A DNA stretch of 64,000 nt from contig NZ_QBKI01000004.1 of assembly GCF_003054055.1 (NCBI RefSeq), forward strand, positions 372,001 to 436,000, in the 5' to 3' direction. The notes below the pieces were generated by a model. The model had not been told where the DNA came from and did no database searches. It was given only the letters and a program-made list of their open reading frames with translations. The stretch's first letter is position 1. Each line of letters opens with the position of its first letter. The position numbers were made by a program, and so were the translations under genes. The DNA comes from Pontibacter mucosus (GTDB lineage Bacteria > Bacteroidota > Bacteroidia > Cytophagales > Hymenobacteraceae). Shown here one piece after another: positions 16,227 through 24,348 of the stretch.

Positions 16227-16985
16227 ATGAAATTAAGACCTATACTTTCGTGGCTGGCAGGGATGCTGCTGGCAGTAACGTTGCAACCGGAAATAGCCTA
16301 CGCCCAGGGCAGTGAGCGTGTAAAAGACCACAATACCAATGGCTGGTACATGTACTTCGGCGATCATAAGTTTGCAGAGAGGTGGGGCGTGCACACAGAG
16401 CTGCAACTCCGGAGGCACAACACCCTTAAAGACCCGCAGCAACTGCTCCTTCGCACAGGCATTAACTACGACCTGTCCCCGAATGCCATGCTTACGCTGG
16501 GCTATGGCTTTATTGAGTCGCACCCGTACGGAGGCTATCCCGCAGCAGGGAAATTTCCGGAGCATCGCCTTTACCAGCAACTGCAGCTAAAGGGTAGCCT
16601 GGCCCGGCTTGGCCTCTCGCACCGCTACCGCCTGGAGCAGCGCTGGGTAAGGCAACCAACCACCTCCGACTATACTTACCTGAACCGCGCCCGCTACATG
16701 CTGAAGGCAACGCTGCCCCTGGCCGGCACTACGCTGGAGCCAAAGGAGTTTTTCCTGGCCGCATACGATGAGGTGTTTGTGGGCTTTGGCAAGCAGGTGA
16801 GGCAGAACATCTTTGATCAGAACCGCGCCTATGGGGCTGTTGGATACAGGTTCAGCAACACCGCATCGCTGGAGCTAGGTTACCTGCATCAGCTGGTGCA
16901 AAAGGCCAACGGCATCGTATTTGAGCACAATCACACGCTGCAAGTTAGCTTTTTCCATACGTTAGACTTTTCGGGCAGGGAATAA
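16227..16985 (+). CDS. DUF2490 outer-membrane beta-barrel protein
   Basis: A 252-aa exported protein; start ATG 16227, preceded by AAGGGG. The signal peptide ends at AYAQG. The mature part has alternating beta strands with aromatic girdles: NTNGWYMYFGDHKFAERWGVHTELQLRRHN, the segment around LLRTGINYDLSPN, LTLGYGFIES, LSHRYRLEQRWV, YLNRARYMLKATLPL and a C-terminal strand ending in F. This matches DUF2490, predicted small barrels of unknown role. It may share a transcript with mscS 105 bases upstream, although TATACTT copies fill that gap. A terminator follows. Confidence 0.88.
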   Translation: MKLRPILSWLAGMLLAVTLQPEIAYAQGSERVKDHNTNGWYMYFGDHKFAERWGVHTELQLRRHNTLKDPQQLLLRTGINYDLSPNAMLTLGYGFIESHPYGGYPAAGKFPEHRLYQQLQLKGSLARLGLSHRYRLEQRWVRQPTTSDYTYLNRARYMLKATLPLAGTTLEPKEFFLAAYDEVFVGFGKQVRQNIFDQNRAYGAVGYRFSNTASLELGYLHQLVQKANGIVFEHNHTLQVSFFHTLDFSGRE

Positions 16986-16989
16986 AATG

Positions 16990-17030
16990 CAAGCGCCGCA
17001 AAGGCATTGCTGCTTTTGCGGCGCTTGTTT
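16990..17030. terminator. Bidirectional terminator after the DUF2490 gene
   Basis: CAAGCGCCGCAAA pairs with TTTGCGGCGCTTG and is followed by TTTCAT on the plus strand. It lies 4 bases after the stop codon and can also serve the convergent gene 17055-17399. Confidence 0.8.
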
Positions 17031-17054
17031 CATGTAGGTATACTTATACATCCC

Positions 17055-17399
17055 TCAGGCTGCCAGTTCCTCATGCAGCTCAAACTTATCCCTGAAGTCC
17101 AGCAGCTGCTGCAGCTGCTCCTCCGACAGGCCGAACTTAAGGTGATCCTGCCTCAGCTCCTCCCAAGAGCTAAAAAGCTTCCAGGTTTCGGTGTTGCTGT
17201 AAATTGAAGCTTCCCGCTCGGTTAAGGTCCGCTCCGAGAATGCCTGCAGTTCCACATCCTCTTCGCGCATAGGCACTGTAACCATGTCGGAGCAGCTGTT
17301 AAGTACCTCTATCACTTCTGCCTGACGCTCTTTGGTAGCCGGTAAATAGAAGTAACGAACCAGCGCAATTCTCGTTCGAGGATAGGGCGAAAGCATCAT
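17055..17399 (-). CDS. Small cytoplasmic protein of unknown function
   Basis: A 114-aa protein without signal peptide or membrane segment. The N-terminal part (TRIALVRYFYLPATKERQAEVIEVLNSCSDMVTVPM) looks beta-alpha. The C-terminal half is acidic and helical (SWEELRQDHLKFGLSEEQLQQLLDFRDKFELHEELAA). I recognise no family. Two adjacent ATGs (17399 and 17396) are possible starts. It converges on DUF2490 with a shared terminator. Confidence 0.65.
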   Translation of the reverse strand: MMLSPYPRTRIALVRYFYLPATKERQAEVIEVLNSCSDMVTVPMREEDVELQAFSERTLTEREASIYSNTETWKLFSSWEELRQDHLKFGLSEEQLQQLLDFRDKFELHEELAA

Positions 17400-17656
17400 A
17401 GTAAACTAGTTTTGCGCCGCAGCAGTGTTGGCTGCCTTGGCAAATTGCTGCACCAGGTGCAGTACTGTAACTTATACGCAAGAGCACAATTCAGAAACCC
17501 TTTTCTATCTGAGCAGAAAAGTCATACAAGGTTAAACTTCTTATACTTTAATCAGGATACAGAAGTTTAGCGCCTGAGGCATTTACACAAAAAGGTACAA
17601 AACTTCAGTTTAATCTTAACATCCTGTGTTACGGCGTCTGCTCTAATGTTTGTCGG
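17400..17656. other. Intergenic region, no gene seen
   Basis: AT-rich DNA between a minus-strand small gene and the bacilliredoxin promoter. I see no open frame with family features, no hairpin array and no known RNA. Confidence 0.4.
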
Positions 17657-17691
17657 TTTGCAACTTTTATGACTTGTATTTGTTAACTTTG
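17657..17691 (+). promoter_or_regulatory. Promoter of the bacilliredoxin gene
   Basis: TTTG (17657-17660), 23 bases, then a perfect -7 box TAACTTTG (17684-17691) of the TAnnTTTG type. The start codon is 31 bases further on. Confidence 0.6.
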
Positions 17692-17721
17692 CAGTGTATT
17701 AACCTATAACGCTGATTTATT

Positions 17722-18141
17722 ATGGCAATGTACCCTGAATATATGGTTGCCCCTATCCGTGAGGACCTTACCTCTGCCGGTTTTGAGCAACTGATGACTC
17801 CTGAGGAAGTAGAGCAGGCAGTTAAGTCTGAAGGCACTGTGCTGCTGGCCGTGAACTCTGTGTGCGGCTGTGCGGCTTCCAAGGCACGTCCTGCCGTTAA
17901 AATGGCGGTGGCTGCCTCTGATAAAAAGCCGGCCAAGCTGGTTACTGTATTTGCCGGCATGGAGCAGGAGGCTACTGCCAAGGCCCGTGAGTTTATGCTG
18001 CCTTACCCGCCGTCGTCTCCTTCTATCGCCCTGTTCAAGGATGGCGAGCTGGTGCACATGATCGAGCGCTACCACATCGAGGGCAATGACCTGAACCGCG
18101 TGGTGGAGAACCTGCAGGGCGCGTTTGAGGCTTATTGCTAA
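17722..18141 (+). CDS. BrxA/BrxB family bacilliredoxin
   Basis: A 139-aa thioredoxin-fold protein with the hallmark CGC motif (Cys48-Gly-Cys50 in NSVCGCAASKARPAV). The family also shows PYPPSSPSIALFKDGELVHMIERYHIEG, seen here, and a start MYPEYMVAPIREDLTSAGFEQL. It removes bacillithiol from mixed disulfides on proteins after oxidative stress. Presence implies this organism makes bacillithiol, as reported for other Bacteroidota; bshA-C are not in the window. Clear promoter (17657-17691) and an exceptionally long terminator stem (18149-18207). Confidence 0.93.
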   Translation: MAMYPEYMVAPIREDLTSAGFEQLMTPEEVEQAVKSEGTVLLAVNSVCGCAASKARPAVKMAVAASDKKPAKLVTVFAGMEQEATAKAREFMLPYPPSSPSIALFKDGELVHMIERYHIEGNDLNRVVENLQGAFEAYC

Positions 18142-18148
18142 GCTTTGC

Positions 18149-18207
18149 AAAGTATAAAAAAAGAGGACCGGCAGAATGTATCTGCCGGTCCTCTTTTTTT
18201 ATACTTT
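18149..18207. terminator. Bidirectional terminator with a 27-bp perfect stem
   Basis: The arm AAAGTATAAAAAAAGAGG... (18149-18175) pairs base for base with 18181-18207 around a 5-nt loop. The outer part of each arm is the genome-wide AAGTATA/TATACTT word. It serves the convergent bacilliredoxin and purD genes. Confidence 0.9.
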
Positions 18208-18224
18208 TAGCTGTAGTTTGTACT

Positions 18225-19517
18225 TTACTGCACACGCTCCTTGCCTAAATCAAACCCAATATCGCGACGGTAATAGCGACCTTGCCACGTAATGGCCTCT
18301 GCGGCTGTATTAGCCTTGGCCAGCGCCTCTTCCATGGTATCGCCCAGGGCAGTAACGGCAAATACGCGGCCGCCGTTGTTAAGCAGCTTCCCGTTCACCA
18401 TCGAGGTACCGGCATGGAACACCATCACGTCCTTCGGCACATTCTCCAGGCCTGTAATCTCCTTGCCCTTCTCGTAGCCTTCCGGGTAGCCGCCAGAGGC
18501 GAGTATAACGGTAGTGGCCGTGCGCGGATCAACCTCCAGTTGGTACTCGCCTAAGGTATGATCGTGCAGGGCCTTGAACATCATGAACAGGTCGGACTGG
18601 ATGCGCGGAAGTATGGCTTCTGTCTCCGGGTCGCCCAGGCGCACGTTATACTCAATCACGTAAGGGTCTCCGTTCACGTTCATCAGGCCGATGAACAGGA
18701 AGCCCGAGTAGTCAAGCTGCTCCTCCTGCATGCCGCGCAACGTTGGCTCTATCACGCGCTCCTTTACCTTTTGCATAAAGGCCTCATCGGCAAACGGAAC
18801 CGGGGAGATGGCGCCCATGCCGCCGGTGTTCAGGCCGCTGTCGCCCTCGCCAATGCGCTTGTAATCTTTGGCCTCCGGCAGCAGCACGTATTCCTTGCCA
18901 TCGGTAAGTATAAACACCGACACCTCAATGCCCTGCAGGTATTCCTCAATCACCACTTTGCTTCCGGCATTGCCGAAGCGCTTGTTGCGCAGCATAGCCT
19001 CCAGCGCATCGATGCCCTCTTCGTAATCCTGCGCGATGATCACGCCCTTGCCAGCCGCCAGGCCATCGGCCTTTATCACCGCCGGGAAGCTCTGCTGCTT
19101 CAGGTACTCTACGGCTTCTTTGAACGTGTCCTCGGTAAAGGACTGGTAGCGAGCAGTAGGGATGTTATACTTCTGCAGGAAAGCCTTGCAGTAGTCCTTG
19201 CTACCCTCCAGCATGGCAGCGGCCTTTTTGGGCCCTATCACCAGTATGTGCTTCAGGTACTCCGACTGAGCAAAATAATCGTGTATGCCCTCCACCAGTG
19301 AGTTCTCAGGCCCCACCACCATCATCATGATATTAAAGTCGGCGGCAAACTTGCCCAGCTCCTCAAAGTCGTGTATGTCCACGGCGGCCGTGGTATGGAA
19401 CTCAGCGGTTCCGGCGTTGCCGGGCGCTACAAACACCTGGTCGCAGAACTCGCTCTGGCTCAGTTTCCAGGCGATGGCATGCTCACGGGCGCCAGACCCT
19501 ATCACAAGTACGTTCAT
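18225..19517 (-). CDS. purD: Phosphoribosylamine--glycine ligase (GAR synthetase)
   Basis: A 430-aa ATP-grasp enzyme for step two of purine synthesis: phosphoribosylamine + glycine + ATP to GAR. It opens with MNVLVIGSGAREHAIAWKLSQS, followed by the family segments MMMVVGPENSLVEGI, FPAVIKADGLAAGKGVIIA (ATP-grasp), and GDSGLNTGGMGAISPVPF. The catalytic/metal region FLFIGLMNV...VIEYNVRLGDPETEAIL is present. Full length. It stands alone rather than in a pur operon. Confidence 0.98.
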   Translation of the reverse strand: MNVLVIGSGAREHAIAWKLSQSEFCDQVFVAPGNAGTAEFHTTAAVDIHDFEELGKFAADFNIMMMVVGPENSLVEGIHDYFAQSEYLKHILVIGPKKAAAMLEGSKDYCKAFLQKYNIPTARYQSFTEDTFKEAVEYLKQQSFPAVIKADGLAAGKGVIIAQDYEEGIDALEAMLRNKRFGNAGSKVVIEEYLQGIEVSVFILTDGKEYVLLPEAKDYKRIGEGDSGLNTGGMGAISPVPFADEAFMQKVKERVIEPTLRGMQEEQLDYSGFLFIGLMNVNGDPYVIEYNVRLGDPETEAILPRIQSDLFMMFKALHDHTLGEYQLEVDPRTATTVILASGGYPEGYEKGKEITGLENVPKDVMVFHAGTSMVNGKLLNNGGRVFAVTALGDTMEEALAKANTAAEAITWQGRYYRRDIGFDLGKERVQ

Positions 19518-19831
19518 AAATTAATCTCTTGTTGTTGATTGCTGTACTCTGAACTGCGAAGTTATGAATTTATACTTGCCCTCGCAGCACAAAGTATAGT
19601 TTTATACTTTCCACTGTCTATACTTTGCGTATCAGACTTATACTTTACAGCGGTGCCGGATTTTAGAAAAAGGTAACCCGACTGGACCGAAAAGCCATAC
19701 TTTATACTTTGCCTATACTTTCCTTTCCCTGCTATTTATACTTTACATTAAATAAAAAGACCGCTGTACGTATACAACGGTCTTCTTTTATACTTTATGC
19801 GGAACACCATCCAGCAATTACCAATCAACAA
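19518..19831. repeat. Intergenic cluster of TATACTT/AAGTATA words
   Basis: This gap between purD and recQ (both on the minus strand) contains about ten exact copies of the word, mostly TATACTT, in 230 bases. One stretch (about 19690-19730, AAAAGCCATACTTTATACTT) repeats sequence seen at 6618-6660 and 57766-57800. There is no gene. Confidence 0.75.
19757..19784 (-). terminator. Terminator of recQ
   Basis: AAGACCG...TGTA pairs with TACA...CGGTCTT with one internal mismatch and a 4-nt loop. On the minus strand it is followed by TTTTTATTT. Confidence 0.7.
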
Positions 19832-22012
19832 TTAATTGGCATACTCGCTCAGGAACTTGATGCGCATCAGGCGCAGGTCTTCCTCAGTGTAATCGTCGGT
19901 TCCGAGCTCCTTCAGGGCCACGGCAATGTTATCGGTGCTTGCCTGCATGAAGTACTCGTAAATCTCCTCCTGGCGCTCGTGGTCGAGGATGTTGTTGATG
20001 TAGTAGTTCAGGTTCAGCTTGGTGCCTGAGTAGCAGATGTGCTCAATCTCCTCGATGAGCTCCTGCATGGTCAGGTCCTTGGCGGAGGCAATCTCCTCCA
20101 GGTCCACCTTTTTGTCAATCTGCTGGATGATGTAGATCTTGATCTTCGACTTGTTCACCGTCGTCTTCACCACCACGTCGGCCGCGGTTACGATGTCGTT
20201 CTCCTCCACGTACTTGCCGATCATGTCCAGGAACGGCTTGCCGAACTTCTGCACCTTGCCCATGCCCACGCCGGCAATATGGGCCAGCTCATCGCGGGTA
20301 GTGGGGTAAACGGTGGCCATCTCCTTCAGCGACGGGTCCTGGAACAGCACGTAAGGCGGCAGCCCTTTCTCCTTGGCCAGCTTCTTGCGCAGGTTCTTGA
20401 GCATGTCGAACAGCACCTCGTCGTGGCCGGCAGCGGCCTGCGCCTCTTCCTTTTCCTCGTCCTCCTTCACTTCCTGATCGTAGTTATGGTCTTTGGTGAG
20501 CTGTACCGCGTGTGGCTTTTTGATAAACTCCTCCCCCTTCTGCGTCAGCTTTATCACCCCGAAGCTGTCAATGTCCTTCTCCAAAAACTCCGACAGCAGG
20601 ATCTGGCGCAGCACGGAGCTCCAGAACTGGGCGTCCTGCTCCTTGCCGGCGGCAAACACCTCCAGTTTGTCGTGGTCGTAGCTGGTTACGTATTGGTTGC
20701 GCAGGCCCGTGAGCACGTGCGTGATGTGGTCGATGCCAAAGCGCTCGCCGGTCTGCTGCACGGCCTTAAGGGCAAGCAATACCTCGTTCTGCGCCTCAAA
20801 ACGCTCTTTCGGGTGCAGACAGTTATCGCAGAAGCCGCAGTCCTTCTCAAACGTCTCGCCGAAGTAGTGCAGCAGCTGCTTGCGGCGGCACACCGCCGAG
20901 TCGGCGTAGGCAGCCATCTCCTGCAGCAGCAGCTTGGAGTTGTCGCGCTCGGTTACCGGCTTGTCCTTGTTAAACTTCTCCAGCTTCACGATGTCGTCGT
21001 AGCTGTAGAACATCACACAGTCGCCCTCCAGGCCATCGCGCCCGGCGCGGCCTGTTTCCTGGTAATAGCCCTCAATGGACTTCGGCGTATCGTAATGGAT
21101 CACGAAGCGCACATCCGGCTTGTCGATGCCCATGCCAAAGGCAATGGTCGCCACAATCACGTCCGCCTCCTCGTTCAGGAAAGCGTCCTGGTTGGCCATG
21201 CGCACATTGGCGTCAAGGCCGGCGTGGTAGGGCAGCGCCTTCACGTCGTTCACGCGCAGCAGCTCGGCAATTTCCTCCACCTTCTTGCGGCTCAGGCAGT
21301 ACACAATCCCGCTCTTGCCCTTGTTTTTCTTGACGTACTGGATCAGCTGCTTCTTGGTATTGTGCTTGGGGCGTACCTCGTAGTACAGGTTGGTGCGGTT
21401 AAACGACGACTTGAACACCGACGCTTCGTCCATCTGCAGGTTGCGCTGTATGTCGAGCTGCACCTTAGGCGTGGCCGTGGCCGTCAGGGCAATAATCGGC
21501 AGGTTGCCGATCTGGTCGATAATACCACGGATGCGGCGGTACTCCGGGCGGAAGTCGTGGCCCCACTCCGAGATACAGTGGGCTTCGTCTATGGCAACAA
21601 AAGATATGTTAGAGGCACGCAGAAACTCCACCGTGTCCTCCTTGGTGAGTGACTCCGGCGCCACGTACAGCAGCTTCACCTCGCCGGCCAGCGTCTCCTT
21701 CTTCACCTTGTTCATCTCCGACTTAGAGAGCGTGGAGTTCAGGAACTGCGCGTTCACGCCGAAGGCGTTCAGCTGGTCTACCTGGTTCTTCATCAGCGCG
21801 ATAAGCGGAGAGATAACGATTGCCGTGCCCGGCAGCGATAGAGCAGGTAATTGATAACACAACGACTTGCCCGCACCTGTCGGCATAATCACGAAGGTGT
21901 TCTTGCCGTTGATAATGTTGTTTATTATCAGCTCCTGATTCCCTCTAAATTGATTATACCCAAAAACTTCTTTTAATTTGTTTTTGAGATTTACCTCTTG
22001 TTGAATAGACAT
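19832..22012 (-). CDS. recQ: ATP-dependent DNA helicase RecQ
   Basis: A 726-aa superfamily 2 helicase that unwinds DNA 3' to 5' in recombination and fork repair. It carries the RecQ zero motif near residue 20 (YNQFRGNQ), Walker A MPTGAGKS (43-50), the DEAH box in IDEAHCISEWGHDFRPEY (141-158), and the ARG-finger segment YYQETGRAGRDG. The zinc-binding cluster has the first Cys in AVCRRKQLL and the rest in CGFCDNC. A winged-helix RQC domain and an HRDC-like domain (TTRDELAHIAGVGMGKVQKFG) follow. The extra C-terminal helical region (residues 600-726) ends in LRLMRIKFLSEYAN, usual for Bacteroidota RecQ. Divergent from kdsD. Confidence 0.97.
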   Translation of the reverse strand: MSIQQEVNLKNKLKEVFGYNQFRGNQELIINNIINGKNTFVIMPTGAGKSLCYQLPALSLPGTAIVISPLIALMKNQVDQLNAFGVNAQFLNSTLSKSEMNKVKKETLAGEVKLLYVAPESLTKEDTVEFLRASNISFVAIDEAHCISEWGHDFRPEYRRIRGIIDQIGNLPIIALTATATPKVQLDIQRNLQMDEASVFKSSFNRTNLYYEVRPKHNTKKQLIQYVKKNKGKSGIVYCLSRKKVEEIAELLRVNDVKALPYHAGLDANVRMANQDAFLNEEADVIVATIAFGMGIDKPDVRFVIHYDTPKSIEGYYQETGRAGRDGLEGDCVMFYSYDDIVKLEKFNKDKPVTERDNSKLLLQEMAAYADSAVCRRKQLLHYFGETFEKDCGFCDNCLHPKERFEAQNEVLLALKAVQQTGERFGIDHITHVLTGLRNQYVTSYDHDKLEVFAAGKEQDAQFWSSVLRQILLSEFLEKDIDSFGVIKLTQKGEEFIKKPHAVQLTKDHNYDQEVKEDEEKEEAQAAAGHDEVLFDMLKNLRKKLAKEKGLPPYVLFQDPSLKEMATVYPTTRDELAHIAGVGMGKVQKFGKPFLDMIGKYVEENDIVTAADVVVKTTVNKSKIKIYIIQQIDKKVDLEEIASAKDLTMQELIEEIEHICYSGTKLNLNYYINNILDHERQEEIYEYFMQASTDNIAVALKELGTDDYTEEDLRLMRIKFLSEYAN

Positions 22013-22056
22013 GAAATCTTAAAAAAATAATTCTTGTTGCACGCACTCCAGAAAGG

Positions 22057-23049
22057 GTGCCCTTACACAAATTTAACTTGAATCTCCCTAATAATATAGC
22101 CCTTACCGCAAAAAAAGTATTAACTGCCGAGGCCGACGCTATCGCCAGACTGGCGGATTTTATCGATGAAAGTTTTATTAATTGCGTTGAAGCCATTTTG
22201 CAGACCAGAGGTCGCGTTGTGGTGACGGGCATCGGTAAAAGCGCGAATATAGCCCAAAAAATCGTAGCAACCCTAAACTCCACCGGCACACCCGCTCTTT
22301 TCATGCACGCCGCCGACGCCATCCACGGCGATTTAGGCATGATTCAGCCGGAGGATTTTGTTATCTGCATCTCCAAAAGCGGCAACACGCCTGAAATTAA
22401 GGTACTTGTACCTTTGCTCAAGCGCAAAGGTTCCAGACTGGCAGCCCTTGTTAGCAGCACCGACTCTTACCTGGCCCAGAGCGCCGATTTTATACTGAAT
22501 GCCAACGTGGAGCGGGAGGCCTGCCCGCACAACCTGGCCCCCACCACCAGCACCACGGCGGCCCTTGCCCTGGGCGATGCGCTGGCTGTGAGCTTGCTGG
22601 AGGCACGCGGCTTTAGCAGCGCGGATTTTGCCACCCTGCACCCGGGCGGCTCGCTGGGCAAGCGCCTTTACCTGAAGGTGGAGGATATTTATACCCAAAA
22701 CGAGGCGCCCTGCGTAAAGGAGAACGCCACGCTGCGGGAGGTTATTATTGAAATTTCGTCTAAGCGCCTGGGGGCCACGGCTGTCGTTAGCAACGACTCA
22801 GAAAAATTGGTGGGCATCATCACCGACGGGGACCTGCGCCGCATGCTGAACAAGTATGAAAAAGTGGAAGGACTCACGGCCGCCGACATCATGACGCCGT
22901 CTCCGCTTACCATAGAACCTGAAAACTATGCGGCCGAGGCCATGGCCAGAATGCAGGCAAAAAGTATAACGCAACTCATTGTCACAAAATCAGGTAAATT
23001 CGAGGGCTTTATCCACCTCCATGATTTACTAAAAGAAGGACTCGTATAA
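22057..23049 (+). CDS. kdsD: D-arabinose-5-phosphate isomerase (KpsF/GutQ type)
   Basis: A 330-aa SIS-CBS protein making arabinose 5-phosphate from ribulose 5-phosphate, the first step to Kdo of lipopolysaccharide. The SIS domain (residues 35-170) has VVVTGIGKSANIAQKIVATLNSTGTPA, the HAADAIHGDLGM segment and CISKSGNTPE. LHPGGSLGKRL leads to two CBS domains (205-330). There is no ATG at the 5' end: GTG 22057 gives the longest form, while TTG 22078 (reading M-NLPNNIALTAKK) fits the usual family start better. The stop is 1 base before manC, so the two are co-transcribed. Confidence 0.93.
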   Translation: MPLHKFNLNLPNNIALTAKKVLTAEADAIARLADFIDESFINCVEAILQTRGRVVVTGIGKSANIAQKIVATLNSTGTPALFMHAADAIHGDLGMIQPEDFVICISKSGNTPEIKVLVPLLKRKGSRLAALVSSTDSYLAQSADFILNANVEREACPHNLAPTTSTTAALALGDALAVSLLEARGFSSADFATLHPGGSLGKRLYLKVEDIYTQNEAPCVKENATLREVIIEISSKRLGATAVVSNDSEKLVGIITDGDLRRMLNKYEKVEGLTAADIMTPSPLTIEPENYAAEAMARMQAKSITQLIVTKSGKFEGFIHLHDLLKEGLV

Positions 23050-23050
23050 C

Positions 23051-24127
23051 ATGAACAACAACACCTATGTGGTGATTATGGCCGGCGGCATCGGAAGCCG
23101 CTTCTGGCCCTACAGCCGCACGAACTACCCCAAACAGTTCCATGACGTACTGGGCATCGGCCAAAGTATGCTACAGACCACCGTGCAGCGATTCGCAGGC
23201 ATCTGCCCCCCCGAAAACCTCTTTGTGGTCACCAACCGCGACTACGAGGCACTGGTGAAGGAGCAGCTCCCCGAATTCTCGGACAACCAGATTCTGCTGG
23301 AGCCCGTGGGGCGCAACACCGCCCCGTGCATCGCTTACGCCTCGTACAAAATCGCGCAGCTCAACCCCAAGGCCAACCTGGTGGTAACCCCGGCCGACCA
23401 CGTGGTGCTGAAGCAGGATGTGTTTACGGAAGTGGTGAACGACGCGCTGGCTGCCGCCGACAAAGACGATGTACTGATAACCCTGGGCATTACCCCAAGC
23501 CGCCCCGATACGGGCTTTGGCTACATCCAGTACATCGACGATGAGCAGTCGAAGATAAAGAAGGTAAAAACCTTTACCGAGAAGCCTAACCTGGAGCTGG
23601 CCAAGATGTTTCTGGAGAGCGGCGACTTTGTCTGGAACTCGGGCATCTTTATCTGGAATGTGCAGAGCATCCTCAGGGCGTTCCACCAGTACCTGCCGGA
23701 GGTATCGGAGGTGTTTGAGGAGGGCATTAAAACGTACAACACGCCTCAGGAGCACAATTTCATTACCAGGGCCTACTCCCACTGCCGCAACATTTCCATC
23801 GACTATGGCATTATGGAGAAGGTGGACAACGTGTATGTGCTGCTGGCCGACATCGGCTGGTCTGACCTGGGCACGTGGAACTCGCTCTACACGATAAACG
23901 AGAAAGATGGGAACGGCAACGTGATAGACGGCAACGTGATGCTCTACGACACGACAGGCTGCATCGTTAAAACGCCTAAAAACCGCCTGGTGGTGCTACA
24001 GGGCATGCAGGATTTTATCGTGGCCGAGCATGACAACGTGCTCATGATCTGCAGACGGGAAGAGGAGCAGAAAGTGAAGGACTTCGTAGCCGATGCCAAA
24101 TCCAGAAAGGACGGGGACTTTATCTAA
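23051..24127 (+). CDS. manC: Mannose-1-phosphate guanylyltransferase
   Basis: A 358-aa enzyme making GDP-mannose from mannose 1-phosphate and GTP for surface polysaccharide or glycoprotein sugars. The nucleotidyltransferase signature is at the N-terminus (VVIMAGGIGSRFWPYSRTNYPKQF), then EPVGRNTAPCIAYAS, TPADHVV, the FTEKP motif and NSGIFIWN, and the catalytic-site segment ISIDYGIMEK...ADIGWSDLGTW. It is the short, monofunctional form without the C-terminal phosphomannose isomerase domain. It follows kdsD by one base. A long terminator stem follows. Confidence 0.95.
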   Translation: MNNNTYVVIMAGGIGSRFWPYSRTNYPKQFHDVLGIGQSMLQTTVQRFAGICPPENLFVVTNRDYEALVKEQLPEFSDNQILLEPVGRNTAPCIAYASYKIAQLNPKANLVVTPADHVVLKQDVFTEVVNDALAAADKDDVLITLGITPSRPDTGFGYIQYIDDEQSKIKKVKTFTEKPNLELAKMFLESGDFVWNSGIFIWNVQSILRAFHQYLPEVSEVFEEGIKTYNTPQEHNFITRAYSHCRNISIDYGIMEKVDNVYVLLADIGWSDLGTWNSLYTINEKDGNGNVIDGNVMLYDTTGCIVKTPKNRLVVLQGMQDFIVAEHDNVLMICRREEEQKVKDFVADAKSRKDGDFI

Positions 24128-24150
24128 GCTCAACCTAAAGTATAACTTGT

Positions 24151-24211
24151 AAAGTATAAAAGAGAAAGGGAAGCCGGTTTGATGCCAGCTCCCCTTTCTC
24201 TTTTATACTTT
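24151..24211. terminator. Terminator with a 20-bp perfect stem built on AAGTATA
   Basis: AAAGTATAAAAGAGAAAGGG (24151-24170) is exactly complementary to 24192-24211. The last 8-10 bases of each arm are the genome-wide word. It ends the kdsD-manC unit and may serve rlmB on the other strand. Confidence 0.85.
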
Positions 24212-24348
24212 GTTACAGCAGCTCTGCGTGAAGTATAAACTCCCTCATAAGCTTTTATACTTTGCAGATTACGTACTTTGATGGATTAATACTTTACCAA
24301 AGTATAAACCCAACTTTCTGCCGCTATACTTCTTATGGTGTGTTGCGC

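Noticed and set aside
20039..21652. A 537-codon plus-strand frame opposite recQ
   Set aside because: All RecQ motifs are on the minus strand; this frame is the antisense reading of a GC-rich gene.
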